Assembly: GCA_003864495.1 (NCBI GenBank)
Contig: ML133401.1
Span: forward strand, 3,649,189 to 3,713,188
Reading direction: 5' to 3'
DNA from: Nemopilema nomurai
Taxonomy: Eukaryota; Cnidaria; Scyphozoa; Rhizostomeae; Rhizostomatidae
Length of the DNA: 64,000 bases
A program made the position numbers and the translations under genes. Under the pieces are notes generated by a model that was given only the letters and a program-made list of their open reading frames with translations, had not been told where the DNA came from and did not search any database. Shown here piece by piece: positions 53,438 through 64,000 of this stretch; within the stretch, counting starts at the first letter, position 1, and each line of letters opens with the position of its first letter.

Positions 53438-56400
53438 ATGTCACAAGATCCTAATTCTCCTGTGAGCACCTCTGACCTTGTTTTTTCAAAGTTCTATATG
53501 TTTTCTAGAATATCTGAATATTCCTTTCAATTCATGCATTGCAAATTACAAGTGAAACAATTTGACCTTGGTTTGTTTTGCCCCTTGTGAACTGGATCTT
53601 TGTTTTGCATTCCAAATGGGTGTTACCATGTTTGAGTTTTTCACAATAGTATTTTGAAATCACATATTGCAGTTTATTATTTATGCTTTTTAAGCTCAAA
53701 ATTTAGTTCTTGTGATCTATTTTTGTCAATGCAAATTCAGGGGGCTTTTTATTCCATTTGTTCTTTCCTGCTCAAGCAATATTGAGTACATCTATTATAC
53801 CTTCCATATAAGTCCTTTTATGTATCCATGTGTTTTCTTGATGCTACCCAATACATTGGTATTAGACCCTGGGTTATTTGCTTTCGACTGCTGATGATGA
53901 CTCTGGTAGGGGTCAAAACGTTCTAAACTTATCTAATCGGATTTGTCTGCCTTAAAATGTCATTTAATATTGGATTTGTCAAACTGGAATAGTGTTACAT
54001 TGGAATGTTGTTATTGAAAGAAAGTTACAAACAATGTCTATTATTGTCCTCATCTTAATTGTGAATTTGATTGCTAAGCTGCGCTTCCTGAAAACATAAT
54101 GAAATGTTATACAATTGCTAGAATCCCTATGTATAAGCTAATGTATTTTACAGATATCACTATGCAATGAAATTATAAAATTTAATGTTCAATTTTTATT
54201 TTCCTTTTATGTGATTCAGCAAGAAAAGGGGCCTCCTAGCAGTCCATACCCTGGTATCAATTCATATGCATCATATCAAAATTCAATCCCTGTTCGCCAG
54301 CCTATACATCAACAATCAAGGTATCAAAGTCTACCCTATCATTCAATTCCACTTGCATATCAACAGTCACCATATCAACAGATGACAAATCAACTGCCAC
54401 CATATCAACAATGGCCATATCAACAGTCGCAATATCAACAGCCCCCATATCAGCAGCCCCCAAATCAACCGCCACCATATCAGCAGCCCCCATATCAACA
54501 ACCTATTGGTGAACCATATCCTCATCACTTACCTACATATAATCAGGCTTTGAGCCATGGAACAATGCCTTCTCTATATCATGCACAAGCCACCAAATCA
54601 GGTTTGCTACACACATATTCTGTTGATTCAAATTTAGCTCAAAAACGATAAAATTAAAATATTGAGGCCTTTTTTTGCCAAGCAACTTGGCAAGTTTATC
54701 TGTTGTAGTGCTTAAAATGCAGCAAATATAGAGTAAATATAGAGTAACGGCTAGTTTGCTATACTAGCATAAGATAATACATTTGAAGCCTAGCCGTGAA
54801 GGAGTTTGTATCTCAGATATCCCATTTCTGACCAGCAGTAGTGTAAGTTTCCTGCCAGCTCTTTTGGCTAATTAGTTGAATTATATCAGGGATCAGCATC
54901 AAATAGGAAGTTGTCTTCTTTGCATCAACAAATTTGTCTAATGATTGTCTCTCTCTCTTGCAGTGAATCTGATAGCCAATCCTAATTTTGAAGCCATCAG
55001 TTGGAACAAAAATGGTGACACAGTTGACATCAAACAATCGCCTTGGGAGATTATGGAGACTGGTGGTGATGGATGGCGACTTGAAAAAACCCCTCAAGGT
55101 TAGCAATTTGCTTGGTTTCGCAACAGCAACAGATCAGTTATTTACAGGATGTTTTCTCTGTTTCGTTTCAAGATTCTCACTTGCTAATGGTATCAGACTT
55201 ATACTATACTGTTACTAATTTTTGAAAGTACCTTGAACTCCCATACTCATTTTCCTATTTTTCAACTTTGAGCAAGATATTCTCAGAAGAAGAATGGTCT
55301 CAAATTTAGTCATCTCTACAAATTGTCAGGAAAGTGCCCCTTGTGGCTTAAGGATATTCACTTTTTCTCCTGTTAATGCAAATTTATCTTAAGAAAGCTA
55401 TCTTCTCTTCATTTTACAGAATAATACATCTAGTAGGTCATATCCTTTTTAGCCTCAACATTGATTCTTAAGGTCACCTGCTTCACTGTCTGCACAAAAG
55501 ACTTTCAATGCAAATGTTTTCCATGTAAACCTAGATCCTAGTAGTTTGCCCCAAAGTCTTTGCAGTCATGAGTTTAAAGGCTTGATGTACTGTTGTCTAT
55601 TGTTAATTTTCTCTCATTTTAGGTAGCAAAGTTGACAAATGCCCTGCAGAAGCTGGGCAGAATGCAAACTGTGTGGTTGGATCTTTTGAATGGTGTAAGA
55701 GATCACAAACCATTGACCTGCTCAAAAAGGGTTTCGTGGAAGAGATGCTTGACAGCCGAAAGCCCCCAATCAGAGTTTATGAATGGTGTGTTTCACAATT
55801 TTGTTAAATCATTACTGCTAATTAATAAAAGGCAGTAACCACAACTTGTAATATCATGCTATTTTTGTCAATTGGAATAAAAGGGAGGCTTTTGCTAAAC
55901 CTTAAGGAGCTTTTCATGTTTATGAGCAGATGTCTTAACATAATATTTTGAATCAATTATGTTTATGTTTTTATCAATTTTGTATAAATTTTCATTATTT
56001 GAAATTGATAGTATTACAGTAGTTGAATAGAATAGCCCCATGGAAGGCACCTTATAAATTGAAAATGATTGAGACTTTCTTCTGTGAATTCTTGCACCAT
56101 TATTGTTATTGTTAATGTTGTTGTTATTGCCTATGTTATTGTTAACTTGTTGATTCAAAAAGCAAATATAGGGTGAGAACATATGTTAACCTTTTTCCAG
56201 ACATTTTCAACATGTGATCCCTTGACACTTGTGCAACAAAGCACAAACATTATTCTACATCTGAAGTTTCATTATCTCCATCCATCTGCATCTGTATCGC
56301 TTTCTATGATTCCAGTTATGTTTCCCTTTCCCGTTTTAATAGTTATTTCTCTAATCTAACCAAGTGAGCCGGTCAGATGAGAGACCTATATATACCTTAA

Positions 56401-59400
56401 CTAAAAATAGACTAACCAATGCCAACTAGAATTGCCCTAGACTTGCAAAGAACTCTGAACAGCATCTACCATCCTGTCTTCTCAATCAACATGTGTTAAA
56501 AATGTGGTTAGGTGGCAACTTTCACTAATCAACTACTAAATCATCTTTTCACTAAATCGCTTTATCTCTCAGTTGATTTATCTCTAAATCACTTTATCAT
56601 TGAATAACTTTATCATTAATCATTTTATCCATAAACCATTCCATCACTGAATCATTTATCAATAAACCACTTTCTCACTGAATCATTTTATCACTAAATC
56701 ACTTATCAATAAACCACTTTATCACGGAATCATTTTATTGCTTTATTAATAAACCATTTCATCATTGAATCATTTTATCACTAAATCATTTATCAATAAA
56801 GCACTTAATCACTGAATCATTATAGCTCACGTTGCCAACCAACATAAGTTCGATAGAGCAAAAGAAAATGATTACAGGTCTGATTCTCATTTTGCTCTGC
56901 TTAATAGGTTTATCGCTCGAAGCGATTGCGACAGCGAATATTACATGGACGTAACCCTTCTGGACCAGCACGAAAACACATTGGACAGTTTCAAGTCAGG
57001 GACCCGGGCTGCCAGTTCATCCGAATGGCAAAAGGTAGAGCACGTTTTTCACAGCTACCCGTCAGGTGTCCGGTTCATCAGGTTTGAAGATGGAACAAAG
57101 GATAAGAAGTTCTGGACCGGTCATTTCGGTGCAAAGATGTGCGAACCGACTGTTTTGATCGAAAAAGGTAAGACGATTGATTCGGTATTCTGCGGATGCT
57201 GCAAGTTTATTACCAAAGACTGCCTCGTGAGACTTTATAAATTTACTAAAGTCCATTACTTTTTGATTTATAAGTTTAATAACGATCTGCCATCGGTCCG
57301 GTTTTAAAACGATCCGGTTTTTAAAACGATCCGGTTTTTAAAACGCTTCGGTTTTTAAAACGCTCCGGTTATTAAATGGTCCTTTATTAACGGTCCTTTC
57401 TTGTGCAGGTGGGCAACCGACCGCACCCATCTTGCCCGCTGCTACTTTCCCTGCATCGGATTTCGCGAGCGGTCAAGTAGCGATCAGTGATCTGAAAACG
57501 AGTAAGCAGTAGCTCTTTCTATTTTATGAGTTAAGTAGTCAGTTTATATGTTTCTCTTCTTTATCAAAATAAAGTAGTTGTATTCTCATTGATTTCAATC
57601 AACATTTCATTTTGGCTCTGATAGCCACGTGGCACAAATATTTTGGCTACGCCTGGTGCACCAAGCATCTTGTTTTAGCAACTGGGGCATCTGGTGTGTT
57701 CGTTAGCTTATGGTTTTGCTGTGAGTATTATGACATTAGCTTATGGAATTAGCCCTTAAGTTTTTATGCACATGATTGCCTGAAATGCTTGTTTTGCAGA
57801 GAATCTGCTAAAGAACCCTAGTTTCCTCTCAAAGGCATGGTCAGGAAGAACTAGCAGCTTGATCGACTTCCAGCCGTGGACAATCGAAAAGAACGAGGGC
57901 GGTTACGTGCTGGAAAAATACCCACAAGGTTAGCGTTGGCTAGATCTCTCTCTCTCTCTCTTCATGTGCGCATGCTGGACATTGCCGCGTTTCCTTTTGT
58001 TCTGACTGTGTTTGCTTTTGTCTTTGGCCACATTTGCACTTGGCTGCATTTGCTGTTTTTTGCTGCGATTGATTTTGTCTTTGGCTACGTTTGTTTTTGT
58101 GTTTGGCTGCGTTTGCTTTTGTCTTTGGCTGCATTTGCTTTTGTGTTTTGCTGCGTTTGCTTTTGTCTTTGGCTGCGTTTGCTTTTGTCTTTGGCTGCGT
58201 TTGCTTTTGTCTTTGGCTGCGTTTGCTTTTGATTGCGTTTGCTTGCAACGAACCGCATTCGCTGTTTAAGGCTGCGTCTGCTTTTGTTTTTGGCTACGTT
58301 TGGTTTTTTGTTAGACTGCGTTTGCTTTTGTCTTTGGCTGCGTTTGCTTTTGTGTTTTGCTGCGTTTGCTTTTGTCTTTGGCTGCGTTTGCTTTTGTCTT
58401 TGGCTGCGTTTGCTTTTGATTGCGTTTGCTTGCAACGAACCGCATTCGCTGTTTAAGGCTGCGTCTGCTTTTGTTTTTGGCTACGTTTGGTTTTTTGTTA
58501 GACTGCGTTTGCTTTTGTCTTTGGCTGCGTTTGCTTTTGTCTTTGGCTGCGTTTGCTTTTGTCTTTGGCTGCGTTTGCTTTTGATTGCGTTTGCTTGCAA
58601 CGAACCGCGTTCGCTGTTTAAGGCTGCGTCTGCTTTTGTTTCTGGCTGCATTGGCTGGCAACTATGTTATTGGAAATAAACAAGAAGCGTCTTTCAGGTA
58701 CTGCAAATTTATCCTTTCCCGACGAATTATCGGAATTCGATGTGTGGTGCGTTGCCACCTCAAACTCCCTGAGCAAAAGGAGTCAGTTAGTTGACCTTAC
58801 GCAGAATGGCTTCGCTGCGCATATTTTGGACGTTCAGCGGCCACCTATAAAGACGTACGAATGGTATGTTTTATGCATTATTTTGTTTCAAAGTTTGCTA
58901 CTTTGCACTTATTTGCATAGCTACGACTTTTTGTTCAGATTTTTTACCGGATTCGAGGAGGAAATCTACCTTTGTGGCCCAATGCTTTATCTCGTAACTA
59001 GGCGAGTGCATGTTTTTATACCTTTTTCTTATCTTTTGCCAGCTTTGCATGTAGTTATGTACTTGGAACCTAGCCCATTAGTTATGTTTTGACGCCCAAG
59101 TTGTATGTTTCAAAATTTATTTTTTGCAAATCTGACCTTCGTACTTTGACCTAGCCAAGTGACAGCTTTTTGAAGATATCAACAGCAGCAACAAACTATG
59201 AAATTTTGATTTTGTTTGATCCAGATCTTACCGGTTTGGTTTTAGGTTTACATCGCGGACCGATTGCCAGGGGGAGTACGTAATGAGAGTCTCTCTCCTT
59301 GATCAAAGAAGAATGGAGATTCCTGGGTACGTCTACGATACGGGGGTAAAAAAAGCCCCCAGTGGCAGTTGGGTAAAAGAAGAATACACGTTTATGAATA

Positions 59401-61400
59401 TTCCACCTGGTGTCCGGTATGTTAAATTCAGTGACGGGGGTAATGACTGCGAAAATTGTGCAGGATACTATGGCGCCAAGATGGTTGGAGCATTTGTTGG
59501 TGTGCTTGCAGAATGTAAGAATCTTTTTTATGTGTACTCTCAAGCTCCTCATTGTAGGGGGGTAGGGGTAGGGCTAATAAGGAAGGGTCATAATGAATTG
59601 AAGTGCCTTTATTTTCCAATTTAAAAAGTTTCAAATTCGCTTTCCAACGTTATTTAGAATGTGCAGAAGCTACAATGTATACAAACGTTTCTGTTTCTAG
59701 AAAGCATAAGAAGGAGTTAAAAAATTTTGTTTCCGATGATAGGTGAATGCTGTTTATTTTATTCTAACTAAAAATGGGGGATGACTTATTTGCATGAAAT
59801 ACATAATTAGGGAGGTGTTCATAAATGCACAATTTCTGAATGGATTATAAACCCCCCCTACAATTAGTGTGTTGAGAGTTATGTTAAAATTATTTTCGTA
59901 CATTATACTTGAACACGTGAAACCTGAATTGACTAATTGTAACTCTCATTAACAGTGCCAGGGAATCTCCCAAGCCCTCCTCCACAGCATCCCCAACCAA
60001 GTACGTATTGATCATATTGTGAATCAACCTCATTAGTTCTCGAGTTGTCTTGTTTGTTTTTTTCGATTTTCATAATTGCGAAATGCGACTTTGCCTTGCT
60101 GCTTGCTGTTTGGGAGTGGTATATGGTGGTTTTTTGTTTTTCTCAGAGAATCTGTTAAAGAACAGTGGACTTCGACCGAAGAGTGACTGGGATGGTGAAA
60201 CTTGCAGCAACATCGACTTTTCAGGGTGGGAAATCATTGAGAACGATGGAAATGGTATTCAACTGGAGAACTTTCCGAAAGGTCATTTGAGTTTGATTTA
60301 ATAAGTGACATCTTTATTCAATGATTTATGCATTCAAGGTCTTAGTAACTACGTTTATATCTCAGGGACAAAGTTAAATTCGTTTCCGGCGGCACCAGGG
60401 CACGATCAACATTGCATTTCGACTTCACATGGCTGGTTTAAAAGAAGACAAACAATCGATCTTTTAGAACACGGAATCATTCCCCATTATAATGCGGCTT
60501 TGAAGCTTTACGTGTGTGAATGGTATGTTGATTTGAGTTTACTGGTATTTCGTTGCCTTTGTTATTTACGTCAACCTCAACAGAAATAAAAGAGTCAAAC
60601 TAGGTTACCGTCAGTTAATTGCCGGTTTATGTATATTCATTATTAATTTAAACGACACAAGTATACAGTAACAGAAAATAGTCAATTTCTCTTCATTGAA
60701 ATTCTGGCTAAATTTTGGCTGCCTCGTTAGGCGAATGTCCAGTGAAAGGTAATGTCGTATAGCTAAATAGAACTGCTTTTCGTGTAGCTTCATTTTTTGT
60801 TTTGATTTACTTTAGGCGTGGTTGTGACGTAATGATGACGTCACGATTGTCGTTGCTCTTCTTATGTATGTTTTTTTATTTATATATCCATATGAATATT
60901 ACAAACATAGGCTACATTCCACTATACTTTAAATAACTATGCAACACTGCAGGACGATGCCATGGAAGCAAAAAAATGACTACACCGGGGTCATAACATA
61001 AAGACATGAAACTAGACTAACATCTACGATACATCTTGCTTATACCCCATTTTCACCACCAACATATGTGAAGTCCGAGTTTGTATTCTCCCTCTTTAGG
61101 TTTGCATCACGAATAGATAATGACGGCGAGTACTACTTGAAGGTGTCCCTTCTTGATAACAACCACAAGGCCATACGAGGGTGCAGTTATGACAGCGGAG
61201 TCAGCAAAGCCTACAGCGATGAATGGGAGAAGGTCGAGCACAGTTTTTCCCCCGTCCCCAAAGAAGCCCGTTTCGTACTTTTTGAAGACGGGGGGAAAGA
61301 TGTAAAAGTCTGGGCTGGACAATACGGTGTTAAAATGTTTGGAGCATCTGTTTATGCTGGAAAGAAGTCAGACAACGACGAGGAGTGCGTTATATTGTAG
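53438..61400 (+). CDS. Triple F-box-associated (FBA) domain protein with PYQQ-rich N-terminus and CaaX box
   Basis: Thirteen exons: 53438-53461, 54220-54601, 54964-55098, 55623-55785, 56908-57167, 57409-57501, 57800-57928, 58698-58863, 59246-59514, 59956-60000, 60147-60281, 60366-60522, 61100-61400. They sum to 2259 nt, 752 aa, with all phases closed; an in-frame TAG precedes the Met. Residues 1-135 are Pro/Gln/Tyr-rich with PYQQ repeats and a PPPY (PPxY-type) motif at 92-95. Three FBA domains follow (about 136-321, 353-540, 556-752), each with an NLL/NLI start, a CxxxSxxW/F-type middle and an SEW...VRFIRFEDG-type end. FBA domains bind glycoproteins. Human NCCRP1 is a single-FBA relative without an F-box; no F-box is visible here either. 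The protein ends DNDEECVIL: Cys749 in CVIL fits geranylgeranylation. FBA units and linkers are all bounded by phase-1 introns. Confidence 0.9.
53885..53930 (+). other. Hammerhead-ribozyme-like core, degenerate
   Basis: CTGATGA is followed by a possible 6-bp stem (TGACTC with GGGTCA, 6-nt loop) and then AAAC. This is the layout of a hammerhead core, but the expected G of GAAAC is A, so the copy would be inactive. Such motifs occur in Penelope-like elements and retrozymes. It lies in intron 1 of the FBA gene. Confidence 0.25.
56545..56825. repeat. Tandem AATCATTTTATCA/ATAAACCA repeat in FBA-gene intron 4
   Basis: About 15-20 copies of 14-19 bp units alternating TTTATCACTGAATCA and TTTATCAATAAACCA. 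Confidence 0.9.
57283..57385. repeat. 18-bp tandem repeat in FBA-gene intron 5
   Basis: Units of the type CGATCCGGTTTTTAAAA, about five copies with CGCTCCGG and CGCTTCGG variants, adjoining exon 6. Confidence 0.9.
58015..58645. repeat. 22-bp minisatellite with higher-order repeat in FBA-gene intron 7
   Basis: A 22-bp unit (core TTTGTCTTTGGCTGCGTTTG) is reiterated. A longer block starting GATTGCGTTTGCTTGCAACG recurs at 58231, 58418 and 58583. The spacings of 187 and 165 differ by exactly one unit. The unit lacks stops in most frames on both strands, which yields many spurious 100-150 aa ORFs with a 22-residue period. Confidence 0.95.
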
Positions 61401-62595
61401 GGTATAGGCGTGCTTTATTTTCTTTTACGTTTTATAATTTGCACGCACCAGTGAATTACGATAAAAACATTTTTAGGGTGCTGGCTGAGGTAAAGTGAAC
61501 TCTTCGTGGCAGCATTTTATATATGTGAAATATTTTAATACATGGCATTATTAAAGCATATTATTGAAAGGCTGCGCAAAGTCACGTCTGCCTTGTGGGT
61601 TGTTATTTTGGAAGCCAGCTGGAAGGAAGGTATGTTTCTGTGAACACTACTTGTTAGGTAACTTCCTCTGTGACGTATTGCAGACGATAAGCGGTTAGAA
61701 AAACTGACCGCTATGGCACTCTATAAATGTAATTTCGAATATCTTTGATGAATCATGTGCTTTTGAATCAGGTTTTGCTTTCTGCAAAAAATCTACAGTC
61801 ATATCTGGATGCTTGAAGTATAGCCCCGGATTATTGAATTATGGTTCCGGATACTTGAATTACGACCCAGGTTTAAAAACACACCCTTAATCCAACAGTC
61901 AAGAGTATTTAGCTCAGTGCAGTGGCAATACCTGATGTGTGCAAAGCAAAATTTTACATGAAGATTGAGTAAACAAAGAGGCCCGGACTTAATGCCAATG
62001 GTCATGACCTGTATACTTCTGAATGAAAAGTATTTGGGACTTTTTTACTACCAGGCCACTTGAGATAACAGTCCTTTTGTGAATAAGCAGAACATGCAGT
62101 GGGGGCATCATGTACCTTTGTAAGCTGAATACAATCCAGGTGCGTTGCTGTCATTTCAACAGCCCCCCCTCCCCATTTGGCACGAGTAAAAATCCAGTTT
62201 AAGATCAAGTCAGGCTTGAATGAGAACCCCACACTGAAACAAATACTATAAAAAACATAACAATGAACAGCTGTTAAAAATATTTGAATATTTGAGCCAG
62301 TCACATACCCTAAAATATAACAGTTCTCTTGATATTTACATACATACTTTTATCTACAATGCTTCTTGCTTATGAACATAATGAATACAAACTTCAACGG
62401 CAGAAGAAACTGCACTAATCTATTACTATTCTCAGATCATTTCAATCTGAATTATCCATGCTGCTAAAGAACCAAAAAGTTGGTTTTCTTCATAACCAGA
62501 ACCTCAAAAAATTTTGTCATCAAAGTCTTAATATTATTTTCGTCAGGACATGTAAACTTTGCTGCCAAGAAAAAATGAAATTACCATTGTGAGCT
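61401..62595. other. Convergent intergenic region
   Basis: Between the FBA gene and the minus-strand coiled-coil gene, so it should hold both 3' UTRs. ATTAAA near 61549 may be the FBA-gene poly(A) signal. A minus ORF at 62002-62304 is not recognised. Near 61800-61880 there is a short repeat of GGATACTTGAATTA-type motifs. Confidence 0.4.
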
Positions 62596-63817
62596 TCATA
62601 TATCAAGAGGATTCAACCCAAACTCCAGCAAAAGCATCTTGTTTTCTTCTTGGATCTTGGTACTCTCAGCTTCCCATCTGCCTTTTGCTTCTTCAATTTT
62701 GTCCCCCATAGCATCTAGAGCATCCTATGGAAGAATCAAAATGTCAACAGAATTTCTAAAGAGAAAGGTGCAATGTAATTTATATGAAAATTTGCATCAA
62801 CGTATCCATCTGTATTTAGAAGCAGGCAACAACGGCGAAATCTCAAAACCAAAAGAATACAACTCAATTACAAATATTCCATTCAAAGGTGTTTTAGTGC
62901 ATGGAAGATTGTAAAAGTGCCCATTAAGGATCTCTTGCAGCAAGACTAAATCATGCCATTGTTTCCAATTGTTTCTTAGACTATGTTAAAAGGAAGAAGA
63001 GCCCCAAAGTACCAAATGCTCTAACTGGTTGTATTCGCTTCTGGGTTTGCAAAAGAAAACTCTGCTTTATCTTATGGCTCACTTATTATTATAGGGACAT
63101 TCTGTTGCATCTAGGCTGAAAATGGAACTTGAAGAAGAAGAGAGAATATTGCTATCCCAGCAATGGTACCCAACATTAATTACATCAAAATATTAAGAAA
63201 AAGTAGGCTAGTCCATTGATAAATCAGGATTCAATTTACTCTGCATAAGCTATGCATGGCTGTATAAATAACCAGGTTCTTTTGCTCTACTTATCAATTG
63301 CAGAAAAGAAAGAAATGAACGTACATGCAAAATATTTTCATATGCTGTTTCCATATTATCAATTTTAAATTGAAGGTCTTGAATAATCATATCCTTTTGT
63401 TCGATAATTTGAGCCTTTTCTAGTTTTTCCCTCTTCAGTTCCCTTTCTGTCGCATCTAAAATTAATAAAAAATCTTCATGAAAAGATTTCTGCTTTCCTT
63501 TTACATCAAATCTTAAATTTTCTTTCTAAAACTTCCATTGCGCTTCTTACCAAAAGCATTCTGTGTCTTCCTTTTACCACAATTAATTTTGTAAAATTAG
63601 GAATTAAAAGCTTGTATTATTGCAATGATAATTGTAGGATATAGTGAATAAAAGTCTGAGACTCTGAAAACTATTTACACATATGTATTAATCAAGTGTA
63701 TCTAGAATAATGCAGGCTGATTACCAAGTTTATCCTGAAGGAGTGCAACCCGTTTCTCCAAGGTATGAACTCTCAAAGTCAGCTCTGTTTGCATTGTCTT
63801 ATACTGTCGAGTAAGAT
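62596..63817 (-). CDS. Coiled-coil protein, C-terminal part (possibly CCDC153/DRC12), runs off the window
   Basis: Three minus-strand exons: 63725-63817, 63325-63455 and 62596-62724 (stop at 62596-62598), joined in phase. They encode about 117 residues of almost continuous heptad-rich coiled coil (QYKTMQTELTLRVHTLEKRV, REKLEKAQIIEQKDMIIQDL, DNMETAYENILHDALDAMG) ending LLLEFGLNPLDI. The YENILHDALD and FGLNPLD ending resembles my recollection of CCDC153/DRC12, a small dynein-regulatory-complex coiled-coil protein of motile cilia. I am not certain of that assignment. The 5' exons lie beyond 64000. The strand is supported by the splice signals and by the absence of coding frames on the plus strand. 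Confidence 0.7.
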
Positions 63818-64000
63818 CTTGAACAAAACATATTCAATCAAATTATTGCTTGATGTGCCATCAAGATAACTGAGAGAAAATAGGACAAAACTAGAAGCGG
63901 CTCATTTGAACAAGCCAAATTTTAGCTACTTGTCAATCTCCCTCTTATTTATAGAAAAAGTGCTTCAAAATTGATTATTCAGTTAAATTACACTTTTTTC

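Noticed and set aside
53438..54601. F-box in the N-terminus of the FBA gene
   Set aside because: The region is a Pro/Gln/Tyr-rich low-complexity sequence with no LP...L..I....D-type F-box pattern.
57940..58679. Several 100-148 aa ORFs on both strands
   Set aside because: They come entirely from the stop-free 22-bp minisatellite within an FBA-gene intron.
62002..62304. 100-aa minus ORF between the last two genes
   Set aside because: Not recognised and not spliced to the neighbouring exons in phase; may lie in a 3' UTR.

Overview
The window is eukaryotic genomic DNA from an intron-rich animal. Genes are split by many short GT-AG introns of roughly 100-1500 bp. Intergenic and intronic DNA is AT-rich and full of tandem repeats, foldback elements, LINE remnants and a tRNA-derived SINE. 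The protein set (IAH1, phospholipid scramblase, FLASH, DNA polymerase epsilon, FBA-domain protein, axonemal coiled-coil protein) is metazoan. An invertebrate, possibly a cnidarian, is my best guess, but that is inference only.

Layout: (1) 0.7-4.7 kb, minus strand: a complete five-exon isoamyl acetate-hydrolysing esterase (IAH1-like SGNH hydrolase). (2) 4.8-7.9 kb: repeat-rich DNA with a MITE-like element and a decayed LINE reverse transcriptase. (3) 7.9-8.3 kb, minus: a small single-exon ORF with one membrane segment and its own poly(A) signal, divergent from (4) 8.5-16.2 kb, plus: an eight-exon phospholipid scramblase. All its splice phases close only if one base is missing from exon 2. (5) 17.1-17.7 kb, minus: a short intronless FLASH/CASP8AP2-like protein. 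It lies head to head, about 160 bp away, with (6) 17.9-50.0 kb, plus: a complete 66-exon gene for the catalytic subunit of DNA polymerase epsilon. My exon lengths sum to 6825 nt (2274 aa) with every phase consistent. (7) 53.4-61.4 kb, plus: a 13-exon gene for a 752-aa protein with a Pro/Gln/Tyr-rich N-terminus, three tandem F-box-associated (FBA) domains, no F-box seen, and a C-terminal CVIL CaaX box. (8) 62.6-64 kb, minus: the 3' part of a coiled-coil gene ending in NPLDI, possibly CCDC153/DRC12, running off the window.

How the genes relate: the clearest functional pairing is FLASH (histone mRNA 3' processing, S phase) and POLE (leading-strand replication). They share a compact promoter with an exact E2F-type site, which suggests coordinated S-phase transcription. 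The most unusual protein is the triple-FBA gene. FBA domains bind glycans on proteins; NCCRP1 is the known F-box-less FBA protein with a Pro-rich N-terminus. Three copies plus a predicted prenylation signal and a PPxY motif form an architecture I do not recognise. Its FBA units share one intron-phase pattern, indicating internal duplication by symmetric phase-1 units.

All exon boundaries were derived by hand from homology to the protein families, GT-AG consensus and phase closure. No searches were run.
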